A program made the position numbers and the translations under genes. DNA of 64,000 bases from Isoetes taiwanensis. Taxonomy: Eukaryota > Streptophyta > Lycopodiopsida > Isoetales > Isoetaceae. The first letter of the stretch is position 1. Each line of letters starts with the position of its first letter. The stretch covers positions 18,205,570 through 18,269,569 of the forward strand of contig JAJEKV010000008.1 in NCBI GenBank assembly GCA_021234155.1. The letters run 5' to 3'. Shown piece after piece: positions 25,836 through 38,110 of this stretch. Under the pieces are notes generated by a model. That model saw nothing but the letters and a program-made list of their open reading frames with translations. It was not told where the DNA came from and searched no databases.

Positions 25836-28800
25836 TCGCCATCCTTGAAGAGCTTGGGCCGTGAAATATCCTCGCCAAGAGGATTTCATGCCGTGGTTAT
25901 CACCACCGGAATGTCCACTCCCCCATACCATGAGCTTGTTGGACACGCGCTGATTTCATGGGGAGTGCTACATCGCCTTAGGATCACATACCTTGACCCC
26001 ATTTGTACAAGTACAAATGGCTCATTGTGTAATCAATGCTGCTTCACGAAGAAATCGTTATGTTGAAGCCGCTGGCACTCGAGAAAGCGCGGTCCGTGGG
26101 CGAAGTGCTCCGGGCCAAGGAGATACCACGGGTAATCATGGAACCGCTGACGATGGCGTAGAAAAGTTGGGCATCCTAAAAGTATCGTAAAACGCCCCGC
26201 TGAGGGGCTGGTCATTCAGGTAAATGTGGAAAGATAACCCGAACGGTGCGGGAGACTTCCAGGGCTTGTGTATAATCATTTAAAAAATATTTTTATCTCT
26301 AAGTAAGTAGAGAATTTTTTCGGTTGAAAAAAATCCCCATAACCTTCGGCAAAGTAGCCTGAAAAAATATATATATATTTTAGTTACCAGGAAGACCAAA
26401 TTTAAACAATAGATATTAGGTTATTGGATATCTGGTTGACATATAAAAACTCAAAATGATTAGTAACTCGTGGCGATCGAACCCATTGGAATTTTATTGC
26501 ATGAAATAAGACACAGGGGAACAAGTTGAATCCGGCTATGCATGATCCGACAAGTCTAAAACTATGCATCGAGAGCATCGAGAGCTGTCGGATTGGCATA
26601 TTCGCCCCATATTCCTTAATCTAGACTCCATCGAAGTTCCCTCATTTGTGTATGCAAGTACAACATTTGCTATACCGGCAACAAGACACCAAAATACTAT
26701 AAGATTTCAACCCTACCATGGTGTTGATTTCAGACGCGGCAAATACAATTATGAGGGCTCTTTCTCTCGCCTCTATCGCCACCCCCTGCGGTGAATATGC
26801 ACCCAAAGTCCGAAAGGGGTTTATGGGATTTTAATTCTAGTCGTGTTTGGATCCAATGGTTATACGACATCGTCAATGGTAGCGTTGGTTATTATACTAA
26901 AATTTCTTGGTCTCTTCGCCATAAAAACGACGCGAGAATTATAAATGTGACATGTAGCAACATGTGCTATGTAACATGTACAAAGATTAAGAGAAAAAGT
27001 GTTATAGTAAAATGAAACATATAACAAAACAATTGTTAATATTTTAGGAACATAGGAGCAATAAAATAAGAGAGCGTTGGATACAAAAGACAAGTAAACA
27101 CTAAACATCATAGTAAAAACATTTTTGTAATGATAAAAGAAAATTCATGTTTAAAACATTTTACTCATATGCTATATTTAATAAATCTGGTACTGCAAAT
27201 GAATCTAACATATTGATTCGCAGTAATGAGCAACAACAAACGCCACTAAAAAAAAACGCGGTGTGCAATGTCAAATGTTCAATCCGAACCTGAAATACCT
27301 GATATGTGAACAAACCATAACCACATTATTGAATCCGGCATACCGATACACATGGTGATCGCCTATGTTCATGTCCAAAGTAATTCAAACAATAATAATC
27401 TTTTGTACAGACAAAGTACCGAAGATGCTTTTATGTCCCTCTACCTGCCTATATCGGTATATGGCATGCCCGCACTCAATATATCAAGTTTCATGCCTTC
27501 TCGGTAGAGGTGGGCATGGAAGCCGCATAATTTTGTTTTTTCCATTGCTCCTCTCTATCAATCCACTCGAAAGAAGTCGACCACATGTGAGAGACTATCA
27601 TGTACAAAAGTGTTCTAATTTTAAACCGTAGGCCTCATTCCAATCGAACTTTTCCCACTCTTTGAAGTCCTCGGGTTGTAAGCCAAGAACCAATTCAAGT
27701 TTTTCCCATGTCTCTGCTTTCTCTAGCAAAGGACTTAACTCTGTTCTGATTGTTTCACCTGCATCTTTTCATCACAATCACTATTTCTATCCCCGGTATT
27801 GAAAAGAGAAAGGAATGCACTTGAATCATCACACTAAGCCAGCCCATAACCTATTTTAATGACATTACTGCAAACACATTTTTAAAACTTAACATACCTT
27901 TGTTTCACCTCCACACCAATTTTGCATTCGACAAACCAAACTCGAGAGACCACGGTAAGAATAAAGGATAGTGGATCAGGAGATATATTTATATCCAAGG
28001 CAAAGAATTAAGTCAAACAAATTACGGTGGTGAAATGTGTCAAGACCTACTATGGTGATTTCGAATTTAAGATATTGGCTATTCGGGCTAATGCGCCGCA
28101 ATGGATGAGACCAAGACGATGCCAAAAAAGAGGAAAATGGAAACCCCGGATTGCAACCCATTAAAGCATGTCGCCGCACGCCGGAGGGAAACGTGTCAGT
28201 AATCGTGAGGTGGCAGCCTAACATGTACCGCCGCGATCCGGTTAAGTTGAACTTAGAGCATCACCGAAAGCACGAAGGGGAATGAGAACAAGTTAATGTA
28301 ATAACTTTTGAACCGCAGATATTAAGCAGGGTGCTCTTTAAAATCTATTTAAGACATCTACCAAACTCCAAAACAAAAGCATAAACCTTCTTAAAATTAG
28401 ATCTTTAGGCAGCAAAACTTAAAGATAGCTGGAAGCTTGTTAGTGTAATGCCCCCAGCCTACGCTGTAAATGATCATATGTCATACCCATACAGCCGGGT
28501 TCCCCGACATCCCTTTCCACGAATTTTCTCAAGATCAAGATTGCTTTATCGGGCCTAAACGACATGATACACTCCATTTGTTATCGTGAAATTGCAATAG
28601 CAAGATTTCTTGGGCGTAAGTTCAGAAAACGTATAGAAAGAATAATATAACTTTGACTGTGTTTTATTTGAGCCTGTCTTCTCAATCAAAGTCTCAACTA
28701 AAACATTTTGGCACCGCCAAAATATCACAAATGCAATTACAAGGAGGATCATAAATAACAGCCTCAGAGAGAAGTGCCACCAAACTATCCGCCTTTTCCA

Positions 28801-30063
28801 CCCATTTCCTGATAGAGCCTTCTATCAGAGTAAGTAACTCCAGAGCCATCATGCACAACCGCAGCACGCCTGGCAAGAATCGACTTTCTCAAGCTTTGAA
28901 AACAAATACCCTACCTAGTAGCGTCGCTTTTGCTTCCATCCTAGCATAAGGAAACCACCGACACTAGCCAATTAAGCTCGTAATAGCGATTATTAAACAA
29001 CTCGTAAACCAAGGTGTCTATCAACTTCACGGCTTTTTGAAAAAGCTATGGTAAATGAAAGTTTCAATGGCATACGGATTACCCATTATCTTCGTGAGGT
29101 TAAACCCTAGTCCCAAGTGGAAGGATCGCTGACACATAAACCCATGGTTTCCTCAGCCCAATGTATGTAAAGTAACAAACTTGATTCCTGCGTATCATCA
29201 AATTCATAGACAAACAAGGGATTTCTCCCCATAAAAATAATCGCTGCTCGTTTTGACCTAAAAATCCTTTCTTCCACTTCCACTTAACCCTAAAGTAAAG
29301 GGTCTCGAGCATTCTGCATGATACTTGCATGTATTTTTGGGAGTAAAAGAGATAAAGTTATTTGTGAAGGAATATGCAATGCAAAACCATTGTAAACCAT
29401 AGATAATATGCCATTAAAATATGCATGCACTCTAGATATAATCGGGATTAGTATGCCTCGTAATACCATGAAATTCGCGCGAAAACCATGCCAAAACGTA
29501 TAAAAAATCACAAAACCCCCTGCTATAATGTTACATATTGTTACATTCGCTACAACTATTTCTCTTTCAATAATGACACCATTGTTTACCAATCCATATG
29601 ATTTTGATGCTCCATCTCTAGCTTAAAGGTAATGCATGATTCACCTTATATGGTTTGATTAAAGTTCCAAACCTACAATATAAATGCATCCTTGTGGCCA
29701 TTATTTGATCGACTGTAGGATATGGAAAAGGGCGCGGAATAACTACCGCTGTGTGCATAAGAATCCGCTTGTTGAGCTAAAGGTCGTCGCTATGAACAAC
29801 TGCCCGTGAATATCCAAGAGTTGGAAGCAAACAGAGGGCCTAAACTTGAATCGGCAGCTAAGAAATCTTAGGAAGGAAACAAAAGGGAGTTTTGGTAAAA
29901 GACTACACGTGGTGAATCGAAAACCAATACCTTGTAAAAAACATTATGCTAATCAAGAAACATTAAAAACAAATACCTTTGTGCTTTTTGTGAGCAAAAT
30001 CCATCCTCGTGGTAGTAAAATCCACCCCAAGCAATAAGCATATGAATCCAAGAGGGGCACATT
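25836..30063. other. AT-rich DNA without recognised genes
   Basis: Short open frames on both strands, none with a domain I recognise. Local features: a perfect 10-bp hairpin at 25999-26020, three ACATGT palindromes within 26949-26983, and A/T-rich microsatellite-like stretches near 26280-26400. The longest frame is a 100-codon - frame at 29592-29290; its composition looks random. Confidence 0.4.
25999..26020. repeat. perfect short hairpin, 10-bp arms
   Basis: ccatttgtac, a 2-base aa loop, then gtacaaatgg. The arms are perfectly complementary. It lies in non-coding DNA just right of repeat B. It is too short for a microRNA precursor, and may be a chance palindrome or a transposon end. Confidence 0.85.
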
Positions 30064-30232
30064 GGGCGTGTATATGCACACATGCACACGCACACATGCA
30101 TGTGATTCCCAGACCCTTGCATTACGCATACACATGCACATGCATATACATGCAATATGCATTACGAACATGTATACATGCATGTGCACATGCATACACA
30201 TGCTAATGTTCATGCACAAACACATGCAGAAG
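30064..30232. repeat. alternating purine-pyrimidine tract rich in TGCACA/CATGCA
   Basis: About 170 bases built from overlapping TGCACAC, CATGCA, TACATGCA and CACATGC words, interrupted near 30105-30120. Such alternating purine-pyrimidine DNA can adopt Z-DNA and makes overlapping Cys/His/Met-rich open frames on both strands. Those frames are artefacts of the repeat. Confidence 0.85.
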
Positions 30233-33200
30233 ACAAGAACCCTCGATGAAACTCCAACCAACTAAAATCAATCTACCATGCTGGGTGCACTCTAGAAATA
30301 CTATTTAGTACACCTCAACGAATACAACAATCCAAATCATAGAAAACCATGTGAAAACTGCGATAAAAAATCTAAAAGTAACCCCGTTATTGTGCTATGA
30401 CATAAGCCTAATCCAAGAACAATAGTAACATGATCCCATCAGTTTGAAGTATGCCCTAACAACCGTTTGAACGCAATAAAACAAATTGGTAGACTCTGGA
30501 TGAAGGTTCTTAAATTTAAAATTCATACCCATTTCGGACAAGAAACCCAATACCCGACTACTTAGGAGAATATTAGGAAATATTTTGAGAGCTCTAAAAC
30601 ATTTTTCAAACATTGCTCCCAACTCAAACTTGTGTGTTCGGGGTCTAGGGTTCTCAGATTATAAAGTACCATCACATTATAAAAGTCCTTATTAATACAA
30701 TTTTTTGTTTTGCACTTTTTTTTTCTTTCTTTCTTTATACCCCCTTTTTTTGGATTGCCCCTAAGGGGGCAAGCCTTGGTCCATGGGGTTTGAGGCATAT
30801 TCCAGGTATATACCAATATATGCCTCGAATATGCCAATGACTGCTCCAAACCCATTATTGGGGTAAACTAGTGGTCATTTCTCGCTAACGAGCGCCCTCC
30901 CAAACCGCTTAACACTTGAAACCACTTCCCAAACAACAAATAAACGCCAATTTTTCTTTTACCTTGTAACGCCAACAGACAAGTCCACTTGAATCGCATG
31001 CATTGAATGAAGCGTGACAAATCAAGCGCCGGAATAAGTTTCCAATTACAATAGGTTAAATATGATTGCGCAAAGAATTGTGGGTACGTATCGCCCGCTC
31101 GAATACCACCGGAGGTTAAAGCCGGTTCTTTAGCGCTCAATGCCAAATCTCGGTCCCTTTGGCGCATTTAACGGGAAAGGTGAGAGTTTAGAGCAGGCAA
31201 GGCCACTCGATGGTGGTCAGACTTGTAGAAGGCTTTAGGAACTAATGATTGAAGAGACCCAAAAGTGTAAAAGAATATTATCAATGGGCCAAAGGCCCAT
31301 TAGGCAATACATAAGTTATGGTTTACTAGAAAGTTAGAGTTGCGGGAGAACCATTAAGGTACCAGGGTCACGGTATATTTTCAGTCGCGTATTAATAAAA
31401 CATTATGTCTCCTGCGGCACCAATGCTTCTAGAAGTCTTTTCTCTAGTCTTCACTCGCAAGTCACCCTACAACATCTCCTCAGCTTAAGAATTAAAAGTA
31501 TGATCTCGAAATGCCTACAAGATGCTTATGCATTTCCAAGATTTAAGTCCTCAAAATAATAGATGTCAAATGCACAATGCTTGAAGATTTGTTATGGTTG
31601 ATGCAAATTTCTTAGCGATAAACAAGACAAAGTCTGCATCTCAAGACATTTCGGAACTTGAAGCAAAGGTGTTTATTGAGATCCCTTAATAGCTTAATGT
31701 GCATGTGCAAGTAGGGCAATTCACTATATCAGCCATCTCAATTTTAATACGCAATCAAGATCAAGAATTTTGCTGTCAAGGTGATTCAGAGAAGTTAGCG
31801 TACAAGATTCTCTTCGACGGAGGCAAACGAGGCAATTTTCAATGCTTATTTCCAATTGGAAGCCCAGTTTCATGTGCTCCAATTCATGCTCAACGCGTGA
31901 CAGCTTGTCGTAATTCTATTTATCTACAAGTAAAAATTAGTTTATGTAAATGCTTCTTATAATGCGCCCGCAAAGATTTTAGGTGAACATGAAGAAACCG
32001 CAGATATGACCTCGATATAAATCTTGTTAGTTTATTCCTTTATCTTGTTTCCAAATGTTAAATGTTTCAGTGATAGTCTATATGGTACATGGAAAGCTCG
32101 ACTTTCTAAAATGTAATGAAGTTAACAAATTACGTGATATTAGGTGCTCAGCACCGCACCAGCGCGATTTAACGGTGGTGTGGAGTTTTTCCCTCACTGT
32201 GTTTTTTGATCAATGCATTGACCTTGGAAGGGGCCAAGTATGCCTTGAGCATGTAAATATTGATAGCATGCTATCCTAACTCCAAACATCCCATATACAC
32301 ATGTTTCTTTTACTTGCTTAAACTCAACCACAATGATTGAACTTCTTGCAGACGCCGCTAGAATGGTTAGTATAATTGCCCATTCTAGGTGTTGCATTTG
32401 GTAATAGATTGATCTATTTTTGATTTTCTCGATCTTTCCTGCTTGTAATATAGATGGACTGAGGTTTTGAAAAGTGGAGTAGGCTAGGAGCCTAAGTAGG
32501 TTTGTACTCACCATTACCATTATGGTTAGGATTTTGTGAGTTAGATTGAATAGAAATGTTTACATAAGGGGCTGCTGAGGCAAATGTCTATTTTGTTGTG
32601 TTTATATTTGTGAGTTTGATGTTCTCTCCAAAATCAATAAGTTTATTCTTTTATTGTGTTGTCCAAGAAATTGTTAAGCTGTTTCTTCGTCTAGTAAATC
32701 ATTTATGGAACCGACGTGTACATGCTGCTATGTACATATAGGACCACGTGATCCAAATTCTCGGTAGTTTGCTAGGAGTGATCGAACGGAATTCCATGAT
32801 GGATTTTCGTAGTTTTCATGCATTTTGGAAACCCATTTGCTGAAATTATAATTGTGTCTATCTTGAACCACGTATGTATTTAATTTCATAAATGCTTTAA
32901 TAATTAACAATGCTTAAAACACCATTAAGGGAGCAAACTCAAGTGTTGTTTACACTCAAAACATTCCAAAGTCATCAAGCTAGGCCGGGCCGGATGCTTC
33001 TATAGTTAATGGACCCGCAGATTGTTAACTAAATCAAGGACGAAAGTGATGAAAGTGTATACACTACAAAAGAGGGTGCGTTCTCATTCATGAAAGGGAT
33101 TTATGAGGAGTGACAGCTTCTCTTCACATTATTTACTTGAACTTACTCATTAACTGAATTTACTACCCATCGTAATCGTTTTCAATGCTTATTGTGAAGG

Positions 33201-34818
33201 CATTCTCGAGATTAAGATGGACCGGATAAATGTGCTGGGATGTGTCCGTGATTTATCGTGGGCCCATCTCAAGTAGAATCTACTAACTTTAATTTCAAAG
33301 AGTTATACTGTCGAGATCCTAGATATTAAGTGACAATTCTTCCTTCGTATCGAGCTGATCCACGCTCTATTACTTTGCTACAAAGAGAGTGCATTGTGGA
33401 AGGCTTTATATTGAGGCCTCGTGAAAGTTTTATACTTATCATTTTACTTTTAAGTTGCACCTGACATATCTTCAAATTGGCCCTTTCAAACAAGATTAAA
33501 GCGTACTATTTGTTTTTTGTATGGAGTAATATTTTATATGTCGCTTTGTTCCGTACAATATATTGTGAATTATCGTGTCGACTTCAAGAAAGCCCCGAAT
33601 TGTTCCACAGGTGAGGCTCCCCCAGATAAAGAAATTATCCTCTTGAATCCATCGTGATAGGATTGTGCAAGGCCCTCGTGAAGAAATTGTGTTAATGACT
33701 GGTTTGGAATAAGTGCACAATTCAAATATCGCTTTGTTGACCTAACGTAATAATACATGCAAAAGCTACTGGATCTATACAAACAATTTTGACTTAGCCC
33801 CCAATACCAAAAATGGGTTTCAGATTTGCAATTGTCGTGGAAGTAAAACCATATTACTAAGAAAACAATATTTGTTTCTCATCTAAACTAACTGGGAGGA
33901 AGATAAGGCGTAAATTGAGAATTTCAAAGGAAGGGGAACAGTAAAATGTCCTTTTCTTAACTGCTTTCTTGCAAAAATTTCCGCTAAGAGACAGAGTGAA
34001 TGTAACTTTAATACATTTTTATTCAGATTATCAAATCTTATTGCACCTTCGATATATGGCCATGTTGCATTAGCAATGTTTGGAGGTCAAGAGAAGAATG
34101 TGCAAGGAAGCAATGGCTTCGAAGATATTAAGTTGTTCTTTCCTCGGGTGGGAGATCCCGAACAAAGAAAGTCTCGCTTTGAAGTACGAGACTCGCTTGG
34201 AGTGGCTGGCTAATTCAACATTCTCAGTAGGTTTACCGAGAAAACCGCCTGCAGGGGTCAGACATATACAATTGGTAAAGGTAAAGGCCAAATTGTTGGT
34301 TTGATGTACAAAGAAATTCACAAGGGATCTCTATTACACGGAATGGACTTTAGAAGGCTGGCATTAGTATTGGTCGACAGAGGAACTTGTCTTATTGATG
34401 AATTTGACAAAAAATGAATGACCAAACAGAGAAGCTTCTTTGAGTCTGGATGCATGTGTTTTTGTATACGGGCACTATACGGCAGTTTGTTGATGAACAA
34501 ATCATTGGGAAGTAACTTACCGCTTGCACTTCCAAATAATGTGCATGTTGGATCATATGCTATCTCCATGCATTTTGTCACTTGTGCACTATTAAGTGAT
34601 GTCACTATTAGTCATTTGTTTCCTTGTACCATCTAATGTTTTAGTATTGTCTAGGCAAAAATGTCTAGATGAAGAGAGATATATTAGTGAAAAGAAGGTG
34701 AGGGTATTGAACCAAGTTGGAGATCTTTCTGTACTAAAAATCTAAGTTAGCATAATACCTGTTTTTGAAGGATTCTGCTCTCTATTTAGGTGCTACACCT
34801 AGCTTAAGTTCTCCCGTT
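30233..34818. other. AT-rich DNA without recognised genes
   Basis: No domain-bearing frame was found. 30711-30758 is a pyrimidine tract (T runs and CTTT units) followed by a CCCC/GGGG-flanked hairpin-like segment near 30757-30775, and gaggcatatt/aatatatgcctc inverted words at 30791-30826. Minus frames at 34605-34318 and 34321-34070 (95 and 83 codons) and a + frame at 31699-31962 (87 codons) are open, but I recognise nothing in them. Confidence 0.4.
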
Positions 34819-35559
34819 GTTTCCCCGGTCACTTTGGTTGGCTTTTGGCGGTTGGTTCCTCAATGTTGGAAATTGGCCTTGTCCTGACCCGCTTCCCCGT
34901 AGACCCGGTGGTCTAAGGTTGCCAAGGCCTCATGGGAATGTGATGTTGGTTTTGGGTTTGGCTCCATCGTGTTGGCCCCTCTCTGGACTGGGCCCTCGTT
35001 GGGTTGTCTTTGTGGTGGTGCCTTGCTCGTGTTTCCCCAAGGCCCCATTGGGTCCCGCTTGGCCTGCTCATGGCGGCTGGTTCCACTCCACAGGCAGCTT
35101 TGCGGCCTCGCTCGGATTGCCTGGGCCGGTCATGGGTTGGTGGCCCTTATACCTGGATGGTTGAGATGTGCTTTACCCTCTTTGTAAAGGGGAACGCGCA
35201 ACCTCTTCCACCTACCATACTGAGTTCCAGATGTATCACACCAAATAAGTTCGAGACGCTCAATGTTCACAATTTCACCTAGTCCCTCATCATGTGTTCC
35301 CCCTCGTCCCTCCCGCCGCTTGGGTACGCTGGTTCCTGCCTCCATTCTTGGACACCTCCTATTGGTGCTTGCATACAACCTTCTCTCCTCTGCCTTTCTT
35401 ACACATGCCACGACCTCCCACTTCAAGTGTTGGTGCTGTATGACTCATGTTCTCCATCAGTTCCTACACTCTACTGGGGAACTACGGAACATGGCCGACT
35501 GCTCCTCTCAGCAGCCCCTCCACCTGTGTGTGGGTGGATGTATCGCCCTTTATGGAAGC
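34819..35559 (+). other. rDNA intergenic spacer / 5' external transcribed spacer relic
   Basis: This GC-rich block stands out from AT-rich flanks and leads directly into the first base of 18S rRNA at 35560. It contains a spacer-like internal repeat: gtttcccc at 34819 and 35032, each followed at similar distance by ggcggttggttcc or ggcggctggttcc, giving a period near 213 bases. Subrepeated GC-rich sequence upstream of 18S is typical of plant rDNA spacers. No transcription start motif of the TATATAGGG type was seen. Open frames here (for example 34817-35164) are by-products of GC richness. Confidence 0.6.
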
Positions 35560-35950
35560 TACCCGTTGATCCTCGCCAGTAGTCATATGCTTGTTCCAAA
35601 GATTACGCCATACATGTGTAAGTATAAGCTACCTTGTACCGTGAAACCGCGAATGGCTCATTAAATCGCTTATAGTTTATTTTGATGGTATCTACTACCT
35701 TGGAGCAACCGTAGTAATTCTAGAGCTAATACGCGCACCAAGTCCCACCCATGGAAGGGATGTATTTATCGTGATAAAGGCCGATGCAGTTTGCTCGCTT
35801 ACCGCTTGACTATGATATCTAGTCGAATCAAGTATTTAGCTTCTCAAGGAGTATTTCATTCAAATTTCGCTCTAATAACTTTCATGGTAAGTATAGTGGC
35901 CTACCATGGTGGGTGTGACGGTGATGGGAATTAGTGGTCTACGTATATGG
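35560..35950 (+). rRNA. 18S rRNA 5' fragment, degenerate (pseudogene)
   Basis: The match starts at the exact mature 5' end of plant 18S: tacccgttgatcctcgccag for TACCTGGTTGATCCTGCCAG. It runs through tagtcatatgcttgt, catgtgtaagtat, gcgaatggctcattaaatc, gtagtaattctagagctaat, ggaagggatg and cattcaaattt, to agtggcctaccatggtggg near 35910 and gaattag at about 35930. After about 35950 the match fades. Compared with the family, many CG sites read CA or TG and there are several small indels, so this is not a functional gene. The rest of 18S, 5.8S and 26S are absent. It is an isolated rDNA piece moved into repeat DNA. Confidence 0.92.
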
Positions 35951-36690
35951 AGTCATAACTGTAACCCAAATATAATCCAGTACGCTACCGAGGGGTGACT
36001 AAACAAGTAAACATGAAGTATCGTGGATACGCAAGACACCTAACTCGAAACCAAAAGAAGCGCACTTCCAACAAATAAGGGAAGGATCGCCGACGCCGAG
36101 CTAATCTACGAACAACACACTCATTGTGGGTACCTAATAAACCAAGAAATGCAAAAGACAGTTTATTTAGAGGAACGTCAGACGTTTCAAAATGTACCTA
36201 ATCCACGAATACACCAAAAGCAAGTAAGCATCGACCGGGGTGGAGAGGAACCGACCACCTGAAACTCCTGAGAGGGTTACAAGATAAACATACAACACGC
36301 GACTCACCCCCCAAAAGGATCCATCACAACCTGGGTAGAAATCAAGTCAACCTGACCGACACCAAACCAAGACCAAACCAGACCTGATCACTGTAGTGAC
36401 GCTTAGGACGTCAAAGATTGAATCATACTCTAACCACATCTGACCCCAACGGTCCAAACTTTCCGAACCGAGTACAAAATGAAAGCTGGACCTTCTCCTC
36501 ATCATGTCAGCCACACCCCCACCAGCAGCCAATATGCCCTCCTTCCTCAAGAGGGGGAAGTGGCGACACGCAAGCTACGACGCCACCAAACTAGCACTCC
36601 AAGGAAATTGGCTACTCTTGCCCCCTTCCTTAAAGAGGTGAGGCCACCAGCCATGGGTAATCTCTAAAGCTTGTACTACCTCCTTTTTTT
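35951..36690. other. non-coding DNA after the rDNA fragment
   Basis: A-rich, with no domain-bearing frame. Around 36410-36660 it carries a segment (atcatactctaaccacatctgacccc, then cttcctcaagaggggga) that loosely resembles 39130-39250 (atcatcctcgataccacatctgaccc, then cttccgaaggaggtga). The two may be remnants of one repeat family. Confidence 0.35.
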
Positions 36691-37230
36691 TCCGCTTGCC
36701 CCAACCCCCTATGCATGCAAGCCCTTGCCCCTCTAATGCCATGCACGACACATGTACTAAAAGGAAAGTGCTGACACAAGGCAATAAGAGGAAGGTGCTG
36801 GCCTCGCACTCCTGCACTGACCCCCCATATACACGTATAGCCCAAATCCATGGGCCACAGGAAATATGTGAAAAAAATCACCCCATAAGGTATCCATGGG
36901 AAACACCCCTTCCTAAGGGGGGCAAGGAAATACCAGTCCACCATATAAGTTTTCATTTTTTTTTTTTTTTTTTTTCTATCTGCACCTGGGCACCTGCCAC
37001 GTGCCACTGGACACCTGCCACGTGTCCACTCTTTAGCTGTCCCATCAGCTCAACAGCCACTAGATGCCATTGTGGGGGCAAAAACCACACACGTGTATGC
37101 CCCTGGCCGTCCCATCATATACCAAGGCAAAAGTAGGAGGAAGGTTTGAACCTCCCTCATTATGGCTCCAAGGACCTAAGGTAGGTATCCTGTACCAACT
37201 AGCCAGAGATACCATCATTAGACTTTTCCC
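36691..37230. repeat. SINE-like repeat block with T20 run and CACGTG motifs
   Basis: A T20 run (36956-36975) is followed by two CACCTGCCACGTG units (36991-37003 and 37012-37024) and then a tRNA-like motif, aggtttgaacctccctcatt with ccaactagcca, at 37142-37208. Poly(T) on the + strand plus a pol III B-box-like word suggest a retroposed SINE-type sequence. CACGTG is the plant G-box core, but here it is part of a small tandem repeat, so no promoter is claimed. Confidence 0.45.
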
Positions 37231-38110
37231 GCCCTGCCCTGTTGAGCCAAGAATAGCCAAGAAAGAACTGTCACAGAATAAAGACTCTAATTGGCCAGCC
37301 ACATCTTCAAATTGACTTCTGATTTTTTCCAGGCTTGGTCGGCATGCTGATCCGACATCAATTATCAAGAAAGCCCCATGAGATTTGCTTGCTTATGGGC
37401 TTAATTGAAATTTTCCTCTTCTGAACCCAAACCTGTAACAAAGCGCCCCAATTTTTTAATTGACCAACCCATCCTTCGATTCTGCTTCCAATACTTGGTC
37501 TACATGATCGGATTATCTTCTCTGTTATGCCCACATGAAAAGCCCCTTCAAATTGATCCTAATTTGGGCCGAATTGAAACTCTTACCTCTGTTTTTGACA
37601 AGAATAGCCAAAAAGAACTTACAGACCTGATTTCTTGTTATTTTGGCCCAATCTTCATGATTGATCACCCAATAATAGCCTCTTATAGTCGGAGCTGATG
37701 CCCAATGCCTATTAAACTTGAAAGCCCCTTCAAATTAGTACGATTTTGGGCTTGATTGGAAGAACAGGCCTGCTGCCCTCCATCCGTGGTTTCCTGACCG
37801 TGAAATCCGTTGAACCCCTGCTTTTGAATCTTTCTGGTAGATGGGTTACCTCAATCCTTGTTCCTATGGTCTGTCTAAGCCTTGTACTCAGCAAAGCCCC
37901 TTGAGATTTGAGCCAAAAATGGCCCATTCTCGGGTCTGAACCTTTGATTACCACAAGACCTTCTCGTTACAAACCAAAATACTAATCGCAAAAATGCTTT
38001 GACTCCTTGTAATCAGACCGGGTTGAGCCCTTTATCAAGTTTCCAAGAGAGAAATCTACCTCTATAGTCTCCAAGCCAACCTCCCAGTAGGATCCTCAAG
38101 AAACCCCCAT
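37231..38110. repeat. degenerate ~175 bp tandem array (about 4-5 units)
   Basis: A landmark aaagcccc followed by a tcaaatt/agattt word recurs at about 37370, 37540, 37717 and 37890, giving spacings of about 171-179. Units 1 to 3 continue with gggc(t/c)(t/g)-attg. A second landmark, caagaatagcca-aaagaact, occurs at 37247 and 37599, two units apart. A weaker copy may extend to about 38110. Units are diverged. Short open frames across the array (37064-37315, 37405-37698) are incidental. Confidence 0.65.

Noticed and set aside
29949-30265. Overlapping Cys/His/Met-rich frames that look like metal-binding peptides
   Set aside because: They are direct products of the alternating TGCACA/CATGCA tract.
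34817-35664. Long + open frames (115 and 133 codons) as a protein gene
   Set aside because: They overlap GC-rich spacer-like DNA and the start of 18S rRNA; openness is explained by composition.
37231-38110. A CRISPR-like array
   Set aside because: Units are ~175 bp, diverged along their length and lack short identical repeats with unique spacers.
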